From Tautonia plasticadhaerens (GTDB lineage Bacteria > Planctomycetota > Planctomycetia > Isosphaerales > Isosphaeraceae), in assembly GCF_007752535.1 (NCBI RefSeq), contig NZ_CP036426.1, positions 620,001-684,000 of the forward strand: 64,000 nt of DNA, in the 5' to 3' direction. Numbering within the stretch: the first letter of the stretch is position 1; each line of letters opens with the position of its first letter. Made by a program: the position numbers and the translations under genes. Below the pieces are notes generated by a model. It ran no database searches. It worked only from the letters and a program-made list of their open reading frames with translations, and was not told the DNA's origin. Shown here piece after piece: positions 25,733 through 34,910 of the stretch.

Positions 25733-26659
25733 ATGGACGACGACCCCCGACGCCTGATCCGCCAGGTCCGTCAGCGCCTCGAAGGGCTCTCCCGGGCCGG
25801 CGTCGATCGCCTGCCGATCGGCCCCCTGCCCGACTTCCAGGCCCGAGCGGACTCGGCCCCCCCTCCCCCCCCGACGGCCCGGCCGTCCCCCCGAACGGCC
25901 CCGGTCCCGGAGCGACGGGTCGCGGACCCGGAGCCCGCCCCGGTGGAGGCGAGCCCCCCCCCCGCACCTCCCCGACGCCCCTCGAGGCCATCGCCCGCCC
26001 CGGGCCCGGCCCCGGCGGTCGCCGGCTCGCTGTTCGACGAGGTCGGCATCCCCGACCCGGTCCTCCCCCCCGGGGAGCGGGCCGAGGCGCTCCGGGTCAT
26101 CGCCGACGAGGTCGCCGCCTGCGTCCGGTGCGCCGTCCTGGCCGAGAATCGCACGAACACCGTCACCGGCGAGGGCAGCCCGACGGCCCGCCTGATGTTC
26201 GTCGGCGAGGGGCCCGGCCAGACCGAGGACGAGACCGGGCGCCCGTTCGTCGGCAAGGCGGGCCAGCTGCTCAACGACATGATCGCCAAGGGCATGGGCC
26301 TGAGGCGCGAAGACGTCTTCATCGCTAACATCATCAAGTGCCGCCCGCCCGGCAACCGGGACCCCGAGCCGGACGAGGTCCGCAACTGCATCGGCTACCT
26401 CGAACGCCAGATCGCCGTCGTCCGGCCCGAGTTCCTCTGCCTGCTCGGCAAGCCCGCCGCCCAGACCATGCTGAACACCTCGATGCCCATGGGACGCCTG
26501 CGGGGCAAGTGGCAGCGCTACAAGGGCATCCCCACGATCGCCACCTGGCACCCCGCCTACCTGCTCCGCAACCCGGCCGCGAAGCGCGAGACGTGGAGCG
26601 ATCTCCAGATGCTCATGAAGGCGATGGGCATCCCCGTCCCGAAGCGGGACGGGGGCTGA
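25733..26659 (+). CDS. Family 4 uracil-DNA glycosylase
   Basis: 308 residues. A Pro/Ala/Arg-rich, probably disordered N-terminal third (residues 35-95) precedes the enzyme. Landmarks: CVRCAVLAENRTNTV (first two cluster cysteines), FVGEGPGQTEDETGRPFVGK (catalytic water-activating motif), NIIKCRPPGNRDPEPDEV (third Cys), EFLCLLGKPAAQ (fourth Cys) and TWHPAYLLRNP (DNA-intercalation loop). The four cysteines hold the 4Fe-4S cluster of families 4 and 5. It removes uracil from DNA in base-excision repair. The long disordered N-terminus recurs in planctomycete members. Confidence 0.93.
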   Translation: MDDDPRRLIRQVRQRLEGLSRAGVDRLPIGPLPDFQARADSAPPPPPTARPSPRTAPVPERRVADPEPAPVEASPPPAPPRRPSRPSPAPGPAPAVAGSLFDEVGIPDPVLPPGERAEALRVIADEVAACVRCAVLAENRTNTVTGEGSPTARLMFVGEGPGQTEDETGRPFVGKAGQLLNDMIAKGMGLRREDVFIANIIKCRPPGNRDPEPDEVRNCIGYLERQIAVVRPEFLCLLGKPAAQTMLNTSMPMGRLRGKWQRYKGIPTIATWHPAYLLRNPAAKRETWSDLQMLMKAMGIPVPKRDGG

Positions 26660-26699
26660 GGCCGGGGGACGGAGATCGGCTCGCCCCCCCTCCCCTCCC

Positions 26700-28094
26700 T
26701 CAACCGACTGCCTCGGCGAGCACCTCGCCGAGGCTCCGGTCGAGGATCGCCAGCATTTCGTCGATTTGCTCTCCGGTCGTCACCAAAGGCGGGCCGAAGG
26801 CGATCCAGTTCGGGTCGAACCGGCAGAGTAGGCCGTGCTCCAGCGCCCTCCGCCCGACCTTCACCCCGAACCCGTCCGGCATCGGCTCCCTGGTGGCCGG
26901 ATCCCGGACGAACTCGATCGCCTGGAACAGCCCCTTGCCCCGGATGTCGCCGATCACGCCGTGGCAGGCGGCCATCGCCTCGAACCCCGCCCGGAGCCTC
27001 GCCCCCTGGGCCCTCGCGTTGCCGCAGAGGTCCCGTTCCAGGATCTCCCGGATCACGGCGATCCCGGCCGCGCATGAGATCGGGTTCCCCTCGAACGTAT
27101 GCCCCTCCACGAATCCCGGGTTCGACTCGACCGGCCCCCAGAAGGCGTCGGCGATCGGCCTCCGGCAGATCATCGCCGAGATGGGGGCATACCCGCCGCT
27201 CATCCCCTTCGCCACGCAGAGCACGTCCGGCACCACGCCGAACGTCTCGGCCGCGAACAGGTGCCCGGTCCGGCCGAACCCGGTGATGATCTCGTCGAAG
27301 ATCAGCAGGATGTCGTGGCGGTCGCAGATCTCCCGGAGCATCGGCAGGTACTCGTCGGGCGGGTCGATCACCCCGCCGGTGTGGCCGATCGGCTCGACGA
27401 TGATCGCCGCCACCGTCTCCGGGTCCTCCATCTCGACGACCCGGTCCACGATCGAGGCGCAGGTGAGCCCGCAGCCCGGGTACTGCTGGCCGAACGGGCA
27501 CCGGTAGCAGGTCGGCGGGAAGACGTGCAGGAACCCCGGCGCCATCGGCTCGTTCACCGTCTTCCGGGACTTCAACCCCGAGGCCGACAACGCCCCCAGG
27601 GTCGACCCGTGCCACGACTGGTATCGGCTAATGACCTTGTACTTCCCGGGCGATCCGTTGAGCTTGTGGTACTGCCTCGCCAGCTTGATCGCCGCCTCGG
27701 TCACCTCCGCCCCGCCGCACTGGAACTTGACGGCGCCGAGGTCCCCCGGCGTGATCTCGGCCAGCAGGTTCGCCAGCTGCACCGCGATCGGGTTGGTCCC
27801 GTGCATCGCCGGCGAGAAGGTGAGCCGGTCGAGCTGCTCCTTGATCGCCTCGATCACCCTCCGGTTGTTGTGGCCGACCGAGGCGACATAGATGCCCGAC
27901 AACGCATCCAGGTAGTGTTTCCCGTGCACGTCCCAGTACGAGACGCCGTCGGCCCGGGCCATCACCAGCGGGTGCTTCGACCACTCGGCCATCTGATCCC
28001 GGACGAAGATCTGCCGGAGGAAACGCTCCTCCACCGCCTGGGCCTCGGTGATCAGGTCGGGGACGGTCGTCGGTGCGGTCGCCATCGGGCTCAT
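26700..28094 (-). CDS. Class III (omega) aminotransferase
   Basis: 464 residues from ATG 28094, which overlaps the stop of the upstream peptidase gene (ATGA). Fold-type I PLP enzyme: DVHGKHYLDALSGIYVASVGH, SPAMHGTNPIAVQLANLLAE, FQCGGAEVTEAAIKLARQYH, SRYQSWHGSTLGALSASG, LLIFDEIITGFGRTGHLFA and the PLP lysine in VLCVAKGMSGGYAPISAM. Class III enzymes move amino groups from omega-amino acids or amines to a keto acid. The exact donor is unknown. An unusual Cys-rich insert (CYRCPFGQQYPGCGLTCASI) lies at the place of the substrate channel and is shared by some taurine/beta-alanine transaminases. Last gene of a four-gene operon. Confidence 0.9.
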   Translation of the reverse strand: MSPMATAPTTVPDLITEAQAVEERFLRQIFVRDQMAEWSKHPLVMARADGVSYWDVHGKHYLDALSGIYVASVGHNNRRVIEAIKEQLDRLTFSPAMHGTNPIAVQLANLLAEITPGDLGAVKFQCGGAEVTEAAIKLARQYHKLNGSPGKYKVISRYQSWHGSTLGALSASGLKSRKTVNEPMAPGFLHVFPPTCYRCPFGQQYPGCGLTCASIVDRVVEMEDPETVAAIIVEPIGHTGGVIDPPDEYLPMLREICDRHDILLIFDEIITGFGRTGHLFAAETFGVVPDVLCVAKGMSGGYAPISAMICRRPIADAFWGPVESNPGFVEGHTFEGNPISCAAGIAVIREILERDLCGNARAQGARLRAGFEAMAACHGVIGDIRGKGLFQAIEFVRDPATREPMPDGFGVKVGRRALEHGLLCRFDPNWIAFGPPLVTTGEQIDEMLAILDRSLGEVLAEAVG

Positions 28095-29287
28095 CCTCGG
28101 GGGCAGTACAGGGCGGCGGTCAGGGCGTAGAGGTGGGCGACCCGGGCGAGGTCGTCGATCGAGGCCCACTCCCCGACCGTGTGCTGGCCCCCCGCCCTCG
28201 GCCCGTGGGTGACGCAGGGGACCCCCGCCAGCGCCCAGACGCTGTTGCCGTCGTCCACGAACGGCTTCGGGCCGGTCGACAGCGGGGCGCCGGAAAGCGC
28301 CGTATACGCCCGCTGGAAGTCGGCCACCAACGGGGAAGCCACGTCCAGGGCGAACGCATCGCGGACGAGCTGGTAGTCGGCCTCGATGGTCGTCCCCGTC
28401 TCGGCGGCCAGGGCGTCGAGGACCGCCCGGAATCCGGCCTCGACCTCCCGGCGGTCCTGGCCCGGGATCCAGCGTCGGGTGCCTTCCATCCAGAAGATCG
28501 GCGGGTCCTGGTTGTAGATCTCCCCCGCATGGACCTGGCCGACGAAGACGCTCGACCTGCCGGCGACTGGGTTGACCTCCCCGGACAGCCTGGAGTCCAG
28601 CTCGCCGAGCCGGCGGATCAGCTCGGCCCCCACGGCGATCACCTTCGGGTCCCCTTGCGGCCGCATCACCTCGTGGATCGGCGGCCCCTCCCGGCGGATC
28701 GTCACCTTCCAGCAGGCCTGGCCCCGGCCCGAGACCGGCAGGCGGTCGCAGAGCGGCTCGGGGATGAGGACCGCGTCGCCGACCACGCCGTCTACCAGCA
28801 AGCGGTCGAACTGCGCCCCGAAGCCCCAGGGGGCCTCGTGCAGGTCGTGGGCGGTCAGCAGGATCGAACCCGCCTCCGGCATGCCCGCATCCCGGGCCGC
28901 CAGCATCCCCTCGACCGCCGCCGCCAGGCCCCCCTTCATGTCGCACGAGCCGCTGCCGGTGATCTGCGCTTCGTCCTTCCCGAAGGGGACGAACGGCAGG
29001 TGGACGGTGTCCAGGTGCCCGTCGAACTGGAGTGTCCTCCCCGGCGTGCCCGAGTCGAGCCGGGCCACCACCGCGGGGGACTTCGGGTGGTCGGCCTCGG
29101 GCCGATCCACGGCGAACCCCTCCGCTTCGAGCAGCCCCGACAGTGCCTCGGCGGCCCCCCCGGCCTCGCCGGTGGGGCTGTGCACCGAGATCAGCCGCCG
29201 GGCGATCGCCAGCATCCGACGCCGATCGACGCGCGTCGCGATCCGCGCCGACATCCCCTCGATTTCCCCGACCCCCGACGTGCCCAT
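28091..29287 (-). CDS. M20-family metallopeptidase/deacylase
   Basis: 398 residues from ATG 29287. Metal ligands: H91 in DGHLDTVHLP (with D93), D116 in GSCDMKGG, catalytic E151 in HDLHEAPWG, Glu in VLIPEPLCD, and His in GGQHTVGEW near the C-terminus. A dimerisation lid sits between. M20 enzymes include ArgE (acetylornithine), DapE (succinyl-diaminopimelate) and carboxypeptidases. Next to an aminotransferase it could act on an N-acyl amino acid; the substrate is inference. The gene is 35 bp after the upstream membrane protein gene and overlaps the aminotransferase start. Confidence 0.88.
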   Translation of the reverse strand: MGTSGVGEIEGMSARIATRVDRRRMLAIARRLISVHSPTGEAGGAAEALSGLLEAEGFAVDRPEADHPKSPAVVARLDSGTPGRTLQFDGHLDTVHLPFVPFGKDEAQITGSGSCDMKGGLAAAVEGMLAARDAGMPEAGSILLTAHDLHEAPWGFGAQFDRLLVDGVVGDAVLIPEPLCDRLPVSGRGQACWKVTIRREGPPIHEVMRPQGDPKVIAVGAELIRRLGELDSRLSGEVNPVAGRSSVFVGQVHAGEIYNQDPPIFWMEGTRRWIPGQDRREVEAGFRAVLDALAAETGTTIEADYQLVRDAFALDVASPLVADFQRAYTALSGAPLSTGPKPFVDDGNSVWALAGVPCVTHGPRAGGQHTVGEWASIDDLARVAHLYALTAALYCPRG

Positions 29288-29322
29288 CGGCCACCCCCCG
29301 TGCTCGTCCTGCCCCAGATCGA

Positions 29323-30540
29323 TCAGATGCGGAGGAAGATCTTCCGGTGGTACATCCAGAGCAGGACGAGCCAGAAGACGAGCAACGTCGAGGCCCGCTC
29401 CATCGCCGGCTCATACTTCTCGCCGAACGACTCGAAGACGTCCTGCCCGAGGTGCCGCTCCAGGCTGCTCCGCACGTACCCCCCCGAGACCTGCCACATG
29501 CAGTAGAGGGCGATCGGGTTCATCCCCGCCACCACCATCGGGAAGGCCCAGCGCCTCCAGCCCCGCCACTCGATGATCGCCACGAACCCGGCCAGCAGCA
29601 GCGTCACCAGCCCCGCGCTGAAGATCGCCCACGAGGGGGTCCAGATCCGCTTGATGATCGGGCAGACGCCGCTCGCCTGGATCCATAGCCCGATCAGCAC
29701 GCCCAGCACGCCCGCCGCCGTCAGCCGGGCGAGCTTCGCCGTCACCGGCAGGTCCCGCCTCACCAGGCGACCGGCCTGCATGCCGAAGATCATGGTCGCC
29801 AGCGACGGCACGAAGTTGAGCGTCTGATACCCCCCCTCGCTGAACCGGAACGGCTCCTCGCGGGGGAACAGGTTCAGGAACCAGGCATCGAAGGCCGCCG
29901 CCGCGTTCGCGTTCTTCTCCCAGTGCGCGGCGAAGCCGGTCAGGTGCGGCCAGTTCTCGGGGATGCCGAGCGAGGCCCAGTCGGTGCCCGACCCCGGGAT
30001 CGGGTACAGGGCGAAGGCCAGCCAGTAGCCGAACAGGATCCCGAACGCGGCGACCCACTGCGTCCTCGGCCGGGTGAAGGCCAGCAGGAACAGGAACGGA
30101 TATCCCAGGCCGATCTGCGCCAGCACGTTCGTGAAGACCCAGACCGTCCGGTCGCTCCAGTTCGAGGTCAGGAAGACCGCCAGCAGGACCAACGCGGCCG
30201 ACCGCCAGAGGGCGTGGGCCAGCATCGTCCCGAACCCCTGCCCCCGACCCTGCCGGTTGGCGATCGAGAACGGCAGGGCCACGCCCACCATGAACATGAA
30301 GGCCGGCTGGATCAGGTCCCAGAGGGTGCATCCCACCCAGGGGGCGTGCTCGACCTGGGAGCCGATGAACCGCCAGGTCGGGCTACCCTCGTGGTGCTCC
30401 GCGACCGCCGCCAGGCCGAGCCCGCTCGACGCCATCAGGAGCATCACCGCCCCCCGGAAGGCGTCGAGCGAGACGAGTCGGCCGGGCTTCGCCTGCTCCC
30501 GAGGATCGGCCGAAGCCTCCTGGCCCGCCCCCGCCGTCAT
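29323..30540 (-). CDS. HGSNAT-like (DUF5009-type) multi-pass membrane protein
   Basis: 405 residues from ATG 30540, overlapping the upstream stop (ATGA). The start RLVSLDAFRGAVMLLMASSG is the typical N-terminal motif of the heparan-alpha-glucosaminide N-acetyltransferase group. About ten membrane segments follow, including WDLIQPAFMFMVGVALPFSI, GYPFLFLLAF, SGWAIFSAGL-type helices and the last WLVLLWMYHRKIFLRI. The family moves acyl groups across the membrane onto sugars in eukaryotes; the bacterial role is less clear. Position after a beta-helix (polysaccharide-lyase-like) protein suggests work on carbohydrate. Confidence 0.85.
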   Translation of the reverse strand: MTAGAGQEASADPREQAKPGRLVSLDAFRGAVMLLMASSGLGLAAVAEHHEGSPTWRFIGSQVEHAPWVGCTLWDLIQPAFMFMVGVALPFSIANRQGRGQGFGTMLAHALWRSAALVLLAVFLTSNWSDRTVWVFTNVLAQIGLGYPFLFLLAFTRPRTQWVAAFGILFGYWLAFALYPIPGSGTDWASLGIPENWPHLTGFAAHWEKNANAAAAFDAWFLNLFPREEPFRFSEGGYQTLNFVPSLATMIFGMQAGRLVRRDLPVTAKLARLTAAGVLGVLIGLWIQASGVCPIIKRIWTPSWAIFSAGLVTLLLAGFVAIIEWRGWRRWAFPMVVAGMNPIALYCMWQVSGGYVRSSLERHLGQDVFESFGEKYEPAMERASTLLVFWLVLLWMYHRKIFLRI

Positions 30541-31907
30541 CGCCGCGAGTCCCCGGCCGGGGCCGCCTCCCGGCGGTCCTCCACCACCGTGCCCGCCTCG
30601 ATCGCGTTCGAGCCGATCCGGATCGGCCCGACCTCGGGCTCGACCAGGATGCCGACGGTCTGCGTCTGCTCGGCCCCGGTCCGGGAATCCCGGATCACGT
30701 TCCCCTCGAAGATCAGGCCCGAGGGCTCACCCCGGACCCGGATCGCGGCGGTCCCCGGCTCCCGGCCGTTGTCCTCGATCACGTTCGCCTCCAGCCGATT
30801 GCGGTGGGGCGCCATCGCCTCGTCCTCGTTCCGGAAGAAGATGCCGTTCGAGGCGTTCCGGACCACCGTGTTCCCCCTGAGCAGGTTGTCCGAGTCCTTG
30901 TGGCCGATGGAGATGCCGAACTGGCCGTTCTCCTCCAGCACGTTGTCCTCGAACGACCCGTGCCGGACCCTCCAGCAGAGGAACAGGCCGTCGGTGCCGT
31001 TCCGCCTCGCCACGTTCCCCCGGACCACCGGGCGCTGGGATCCGCTGCCGGGGTGGAGCCCCAGGTGCGTGTTCCCCTCGCTGATGCAGTCCGCCACCGT
31101 CACGTCGTTCGACTGCTGGAAGCTGATCCCGTCGCCGTGGTAGTCGCGCACCTCGCAGCCGCTGATGACCGTGCCGAACCCGCGATAGAGGTAGATCCCG
31201 GCCCCCCGGCAGCCGTTCAGGTAGGGGTTCTCCTCCTTATTCCCGTCGATGACGAGGTCCTCGACCCTCGCCCCCCGGATGTCCACGCCGCTGACGACCG
31301 GGAAGACGGTGGCCGCCCTGGCGTCGTTGGAGACCATGCAGTCGGCCATCAGCGGGGCGTCGATGGCGAAGGTGTCCCCCCGCCCCCCGGTGATCCGGCC
31401 GACCGTCGTGTGGAAGCCCCCCGAGCGGTCGTCCCAGACTGCCACCCCCATGCCGACCTCGAACCCCGACGGATTGGTGACCGTGATCTGCTGCTCGCCG
31501 AAGTCGCCGTCCATCGCCAGGGGAGACTCGGCGGCCTTCGCCTTGCGGAGGATCGTCTTCCCCCTCACCCCCCGCACCGTGACGTTGGATCGGAGGTGGA
31601 GCGAGTCCCGCATCTGGTACTCCCCCTCGCCGATCAGGACCACCCCGCCGCCGAGCCCGGCCACGTAATCGACCGCCGCCTGGAGCGCCCGGTTGTCGGC
31701 GCCGATCAGGTCGGCGTCCGACCGCCCCACGGTGATCGTCGGCAGGTCGGTCATCGCCGAGTGCATGGCGAACGGCAACTGCTGCTCGTCCCTCCCCGGC
31801 CCCTCGTCCCCGGCCCGGGCGGCCGTCGCCAGCAGGACGATCCCCAGGGCCGCCGCCACCGATGCTCCGAATCGAACCCGACGCTCGACCTGCGACATCC
31901 TCGGCAT
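30537..31907 (-). CDS. Secreted right-handed parallel beta-helix protein
   Basis: 456 residues. ATG 31907 has GGAGG 5 nt upstream and a signal peptide (RRVRFGASVAAALGIVLLATAARA). The rest forms a parallel beta-helix: a pectate-lyase-type start (LIGADNRALQAAVDYVAGLG, GVVLIGEGEYQMRDSLHL) and then coils with the NTV/NVI asparagine-ladder pattern (SNVTVRGVRGK, NDVTVADCISEGN, RGNVARRNGTDGLFL, EDNVLEENGQFGISI, RGNTVVRNASNGIFF, EANVIEDNG). These folds act as polysaccharide lyases, hydrolases or epimerases. No specific catalytic set is recognisable. First gene of the four-gene operon; the repeat array B lies upstream. Confidence 0.85.
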   Translation of the reverse strand: MPRMSQVERRVRFGASVAAALGIVLLATAARAGDEGPGRDEQQLPFAMHSAMTDLPTITVGRSDADLIGADNRALQAAVDYVAGLGGGVVLIGEGEYQMRDSLHLRSNVTVRGVRGKTILRKAKAAESPLAMDGDFGEQQITVTNPSGFEVGMGVAVWDDRSGGFHTTVGRITGGRGDTFAIDAPLMADCMVSNDARAATVFPVVSGVDIRGARVEDLVIDGNKEENPYLNGCRGAGIYLYRGFGTVISGCEVRDYHGDGISFQQSNDVTVADCISEGNTHLGLHPGSGSQRPVVRGNVARRNGTDGLFLCWRVRHGSFEDNVLEENGQFGISIGHKDSDNLLRGNTVVRNASNGIFFRNEDEAMAPHRNRLEANVIEDNGREPGTAAIRVRGEPSGLIFEGNVIRDSRTGAEQTQTVGILVEPEVGPIRIGSNAIEAGTVVEDRREAAPAGDSRR

Positions 31908-32031
31908 GGGAACCTCCGTTGCTGTCGTGACTGGCGTCCCGGCTCGCCTCGGCTCGGCATGGTGTCCGACCGGCCCGAGGCCCGACGCCCCGGCCGGATC
32001 GATGGCCGGCGATGCTCCTCCGCTCGGCCCC

Positions 32032-32060
32032 AGTATGCCCCCGCCGAGGCCCCGAAGGAA
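32032..32060 (-). promoter_or_regulatory. Promoter of the beta-helix operon
   Basis: Minus strand: -35 TTCCTT (32055-32060), 17 bp, -10 CATACT (32032-32037), about 125 bp before ATG 31907. Confidence 0.3.
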
Positions 32061-32432
32061 GCCGCCGGCCCGATCCCGCCCGGCGATCCCTCGACCCCTT
32101 CGACGATGGCCCCCTCCCCCCGACTGGCACGGGACGGGATTCTCGGCGGCGAATGTGACTGAAATCGGTCCGATCCACGATGGTATTAGGGAGGGGCCTT
32201 CGTCCGGGCCCCGCCGTCCCCAGCTGCGCGGAGCGGCCTCCCGTGTCCCTCGACCTGCCGACGACTCCCCGAGCCGTAGCCCTCCGATCCGGGCATCCTC
32301 CTCGATCGGCCCTCCCGGCGCCGCGCGGCCCCCGATCGACTCCGTCCCGGCCCGATCCTGGCCAGGAGGTCGACACGAGGCCCCGGCCCCGGGACGCCGC
32401 CGGGACCACCCGGGCCCCCCGGTGTGCGAAAA

Positions 32433-32922
32433 CGGAGCGAACCCATTTCGGATTCCCGAACGCTCGAAACTGCAAGCGATTATGGCCGATGCGAGGGGCA
32501 TCCCATCGGCGCACCGATCCCGGATCTCCCGCGTCCGGGCCGATGCGAGGCGAGGCGTCGGGTGGCCGGAATTGCCCGGCATGGCTCGTATCCCCTGGCC
32601 GATCGGTCTTCGGCCCCCGGGTTCGCCGGATCTCCGGTGCGCCGCGCGGAGCGAACCCATTTCAATTCGAAGAAACTCTTTCCCGTGATTGGGTTGCGGA
32701 AAATCCCCTGGGCGTGCGATTGGCGCACCGACCCGCTCCCGGCCCTCGACAGGTCCGCGCCCCCGCGCCTCGCCTACCCGACCGGCACCCGGTCGATCAC
32801 CCCCGGCCGGACCGGAGCGGGCCGGCCCGGGGGGTTCGCGCGGACCGAACCCATTTCGGATCCCGGAATGTGTGCTCGATTCTCAAGTTGCGCCGAATTC
32901 CGGGGCGCACCGCGAGCGCACC
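32433..32922 (-). repeat. Tandem structured repeat array B (three units)
   Basis: Same family as array A, on the minus strand. Units: 32433-32515 and 32647-32729 (83 bp each, 214 bp apart at both boxes), and 32841-32911 (71 bp, or 82 bp if the extra GGTGCGC at 32916-32922 is used). All begin GGTGCGC. Two end GAAATGGGTTCGCTCCG; the third ends GAAATGGGTTCGGTCCG. Interiors differ but fold: CCCGGAAT/ATTCCGGG (8 bp, perfect) in the third, TTTCC/GGAAA in the second, CGATG/CATCG and CGCT/AGCG in the first. The second and third units have in-frame stops in the frame that is open in array A, so they are not conserved coding sequence. Confidence 0.8.
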
Positions 32923-33007
32923 GGCCCCGTCCCGGCCGGCCTCGGGGGCCCGCCGTCGGCGACCGACGCCAGATCTGGTTCGATCCGGAGGCCCCTCGGC
33001 CAGGTCG

Positions 33008-33036
33008 TTGCCGGGGCTTGGGTCGGGCGGCAGAAT
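33008..33036 (+). promoter_or_regulatory. Promoter of the amidohydrolase gene
   Basis: -35 TTGCCG (33008-33013), 17 bp, -10 CAGAAT (33031-33036), 68 bp before ATG 33104. Confidence 0.4.
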
Positions 33037-33103
33037 GGGCCTCGCCGTCGAGGCCGCCAGGCCGCCTGACCCCGATCGCCGAGTCCCCTGCTGAGGCATC
33101 CCC

Positions 33104-34855
33104 ATGATCGTGCCGAACACCGCCGCCCGGCCCCTGATCCTGGCGCTGGGCCTCGTCGCCGTCAGCTCCGACGCCCGGGCCCAGGACCCGCCGACGGCCG
33201 ACCTGATCGTCCACAACGGCAAGGTGGTCACGGTCGACGGCGACTTCACCATCGCCCAGGCCCTGGCCGTCTCCGAGGGCACGCTGATCCGGGTCGGCTC
33301 GGATGAGGAGGTGATGGCGACGAGGGGGCCCGAGACGGAGGTGGTCGACCTGGGGGGCAAGACGGTCGTGCCCGGCCTGATCGACTCCCACACCCACCCC
33401 ACCGGCGCCTCGATGATCGAGTTCGACCACCCGATCCCCGACCTGGAGACGGTCGCCGACGTGCTCGACTACATCGCTCGACGCGCCGGGGAGGTCGGCG
33501 AAGGGAACTGGGTGGTCGTCCGCCAGGTCTTCATCACCCGGCTCCAGGAGCAGCGCTACCCGACCCGGGAGGAACTGGACCGGGTCGCCCCCCAAAACCC
33601 GGTGCTCTTCGCGACCGGCCCCGACGCCTCCCTCAACTCCCTGGCGCTGGAACTCAGCGGCATCGACAAGGACTTCGAGCCGGAGGGGCCCGGCAAGGTC
33701 GAGCGCGACCCCGAGACCGGCGAGCCGACCGGGATCCTCCGCAACCTCACCCGGTACGTCAAGGTCGAGGACCCGGGCCAATCCCCCACGGAGCAGGAGC
33801 GGGACGACCGGCTCGTCGCCCTCTTCCGGGACTACAACTCCGTCGGCCTGACCGCCGTCATCGACCGCAACGCCAGCGAAACGGACATCACGCAGTACGA
33901 GCGGCTGGAGGACGCCGACGCGCTGACCCTCCGCCTCGGGATTTCCCGGGGGGTCGGCACCTCGGGGGACCTGGGGGCGATCGAGGAGGAGATTCGGGGG
34001 GTGGCCGACCACCCGCTCTTCCGGGCGGGCCCGATGCTCCGGATCGTCGGCATCAAGATGTTCCTCGACGGCGGGATGCTCACCGGCAGCGCGTACATGA
34101 GGGAGCCCTGGGGGGTGAGCGACATCTATTCGATCGACGACCCCCACTACAAGGGGGTCCTGTTCATCCCGCCGGATCGGCTGGAGCCGATGGTCCGGGC
34201 GGCGGTCGAGTCCGGCCTCCAGTTCACGGCGCATAGCGTCGGGGACGGCGCGGTCCACGCCCTGCTCGACGCCTACGAGGCCGTGAACGAGGACACGCCG
34301 ATCGCCCCCACCCGGCCCTGCATCACCCACTCGAACTTCATGAGCGCGGAGGCGATCGAGCAGGCCGCCCGCCTCGGCGTGGTGCTCGACATCCAGCCCG
34401 CCTGGCTCTACCTCGACGTCCGGACGCTGGCCGCCCAGTTCGGGTATGACCGGCTCCGCTGGTTCCAGCCGCTCAGGAGCATCTTCGAGGCGGGGGTGAC
34501 GGTAGGCGGCGGCTCGGACCACATGCAGAAGGTCGGCTCGTTCCGGTCCATCAACCCCTACAACCCGTTCCTCGGCATGTGGGTCGCCATCACCCGACAG
34601 GCCCGGGGCTACGAGGGCCGGTTCCACCCCGAGGAGGCCCTCTCCCGGGAGCAGGCCCTCCGGTTCTACACGATCAACAACGCGAAGCTGCTGTTCCTGG
34701 AGGACCGGGTCGGCTCGCTGGAGGAGGGGAAGCTCGCCGACTTCGTCGTCCTGGACCGGGACCTCCTGACCTGCCCGGAGGGCGAGATCCGGGAGATCAC
34801 CGTACACTCGACCTACCTGGGCGGCGAGCCGGTCTATGAGCAGGCCTCGGACTGA
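33104..34855 (+). CDS. Exported YtcJ-type amidohydrolase
   Basis: 583 residues from ATG 33104, with a signal peptide (LILALGLVAVSSDARAQ). Amidohydrolase family 3: DLIVHNGKVVTVDGDFTIAQ, then GKTVVPGLIDSHTHPTGASM with the first metal ligands (HTHP). GIKMFLDGGMLTGSAYMREP, QFTAHSVGDGAVHALLDAYE, RPCITHSNFMSAEAIEQA and VGGGSDHMQKVGSF follow in order, giving the remaining His/Asp ligands. The C-terminal DRVGSLEEGKLADFVVLDRD ends the composite beta-sandwich. The family hydrolyses amide or ester bonds in cyclic or N-acyl substrates; the substrate here is unknown. Monocistronic, with a strong terminator. Confidence 0.92.
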   Translation: MIVPNTAARPLILALGLVAVSSDARAQDPPTADLIVHNGKVVTVDGDFTIAQALAVSEGTLIRVGSDEEVMATRGPETEVVDLGGKTVVPGLIDSHTHPTGASMIEFDHPIPDLETVADVLDYIARRAGEVGEGNWVVVRQVFITRLQEQRYPTREELDRVAPQNPVLFATGPDASLNSLALELSGIDKDFEPEGPGKVERDPETGEPTGILRNLTRYVKVEDPGQSPTEQERDDRLVALFRDYNSVGLTAVIDRNASETDITQYERLEDADALTLRLGISRGVGTSGDLGAIEEEIRGVADHPLFRAGPMLRIVGIKMFLDGGMLTGSAYMREPWGVSDIYSIDDPHYKGVLFIPPDRLEPMVRAAVESGLQFTAHSVGDGAVHALLDAYEAVNEDTPIAPTRPCITHSNFMSAEAIEQAARLGVVLDIQPAWLYLDVRTLAAQFGYDRLRWFQPLRSIFEAGVTVGGGSDHMQKVGSFRSINPYNPFLGMWVAITRQARGYEGRFHPEEALSREQALRFYTINNAKLLFLEDRVGSLEEGKLADFVVLDRDLLTCPEGEIREITVHSTYLGGEPVYEQASD

Positions 34856-34874
34856 TCTCCCGGCGTGGTCGGAC

Positions 34875-34902
34875 GGGGCCGGGCCCGAACGGGCCCGGCC
34901 CC
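34875..34902. terminator. Bidirectional terminator hairpin
   Basis: GGGGCCGGGCCCG (34875-34887), AA, CGGGCCCGGCCCC (34890-34902): a perfect 13-bp stem between the convergent amidohydrolase and Gfo/Idh/MocA genes. Confidence 0.65.
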
Positions 34903-34910
34903 GGGACCGA

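Larger units (their letters stand above)
31908..33103. other. 1.2-kb divergent intergenic region containing repeat array B
   Basis: Between the beta-helix operon (minus) and the amidohydrolase gene (plus). Apart from the array (32433-32922) and promoters at 32032-32060 and 33008-33036 I find no gene; the open frames here have no ribosome-binding site. Confidence 0.55.
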
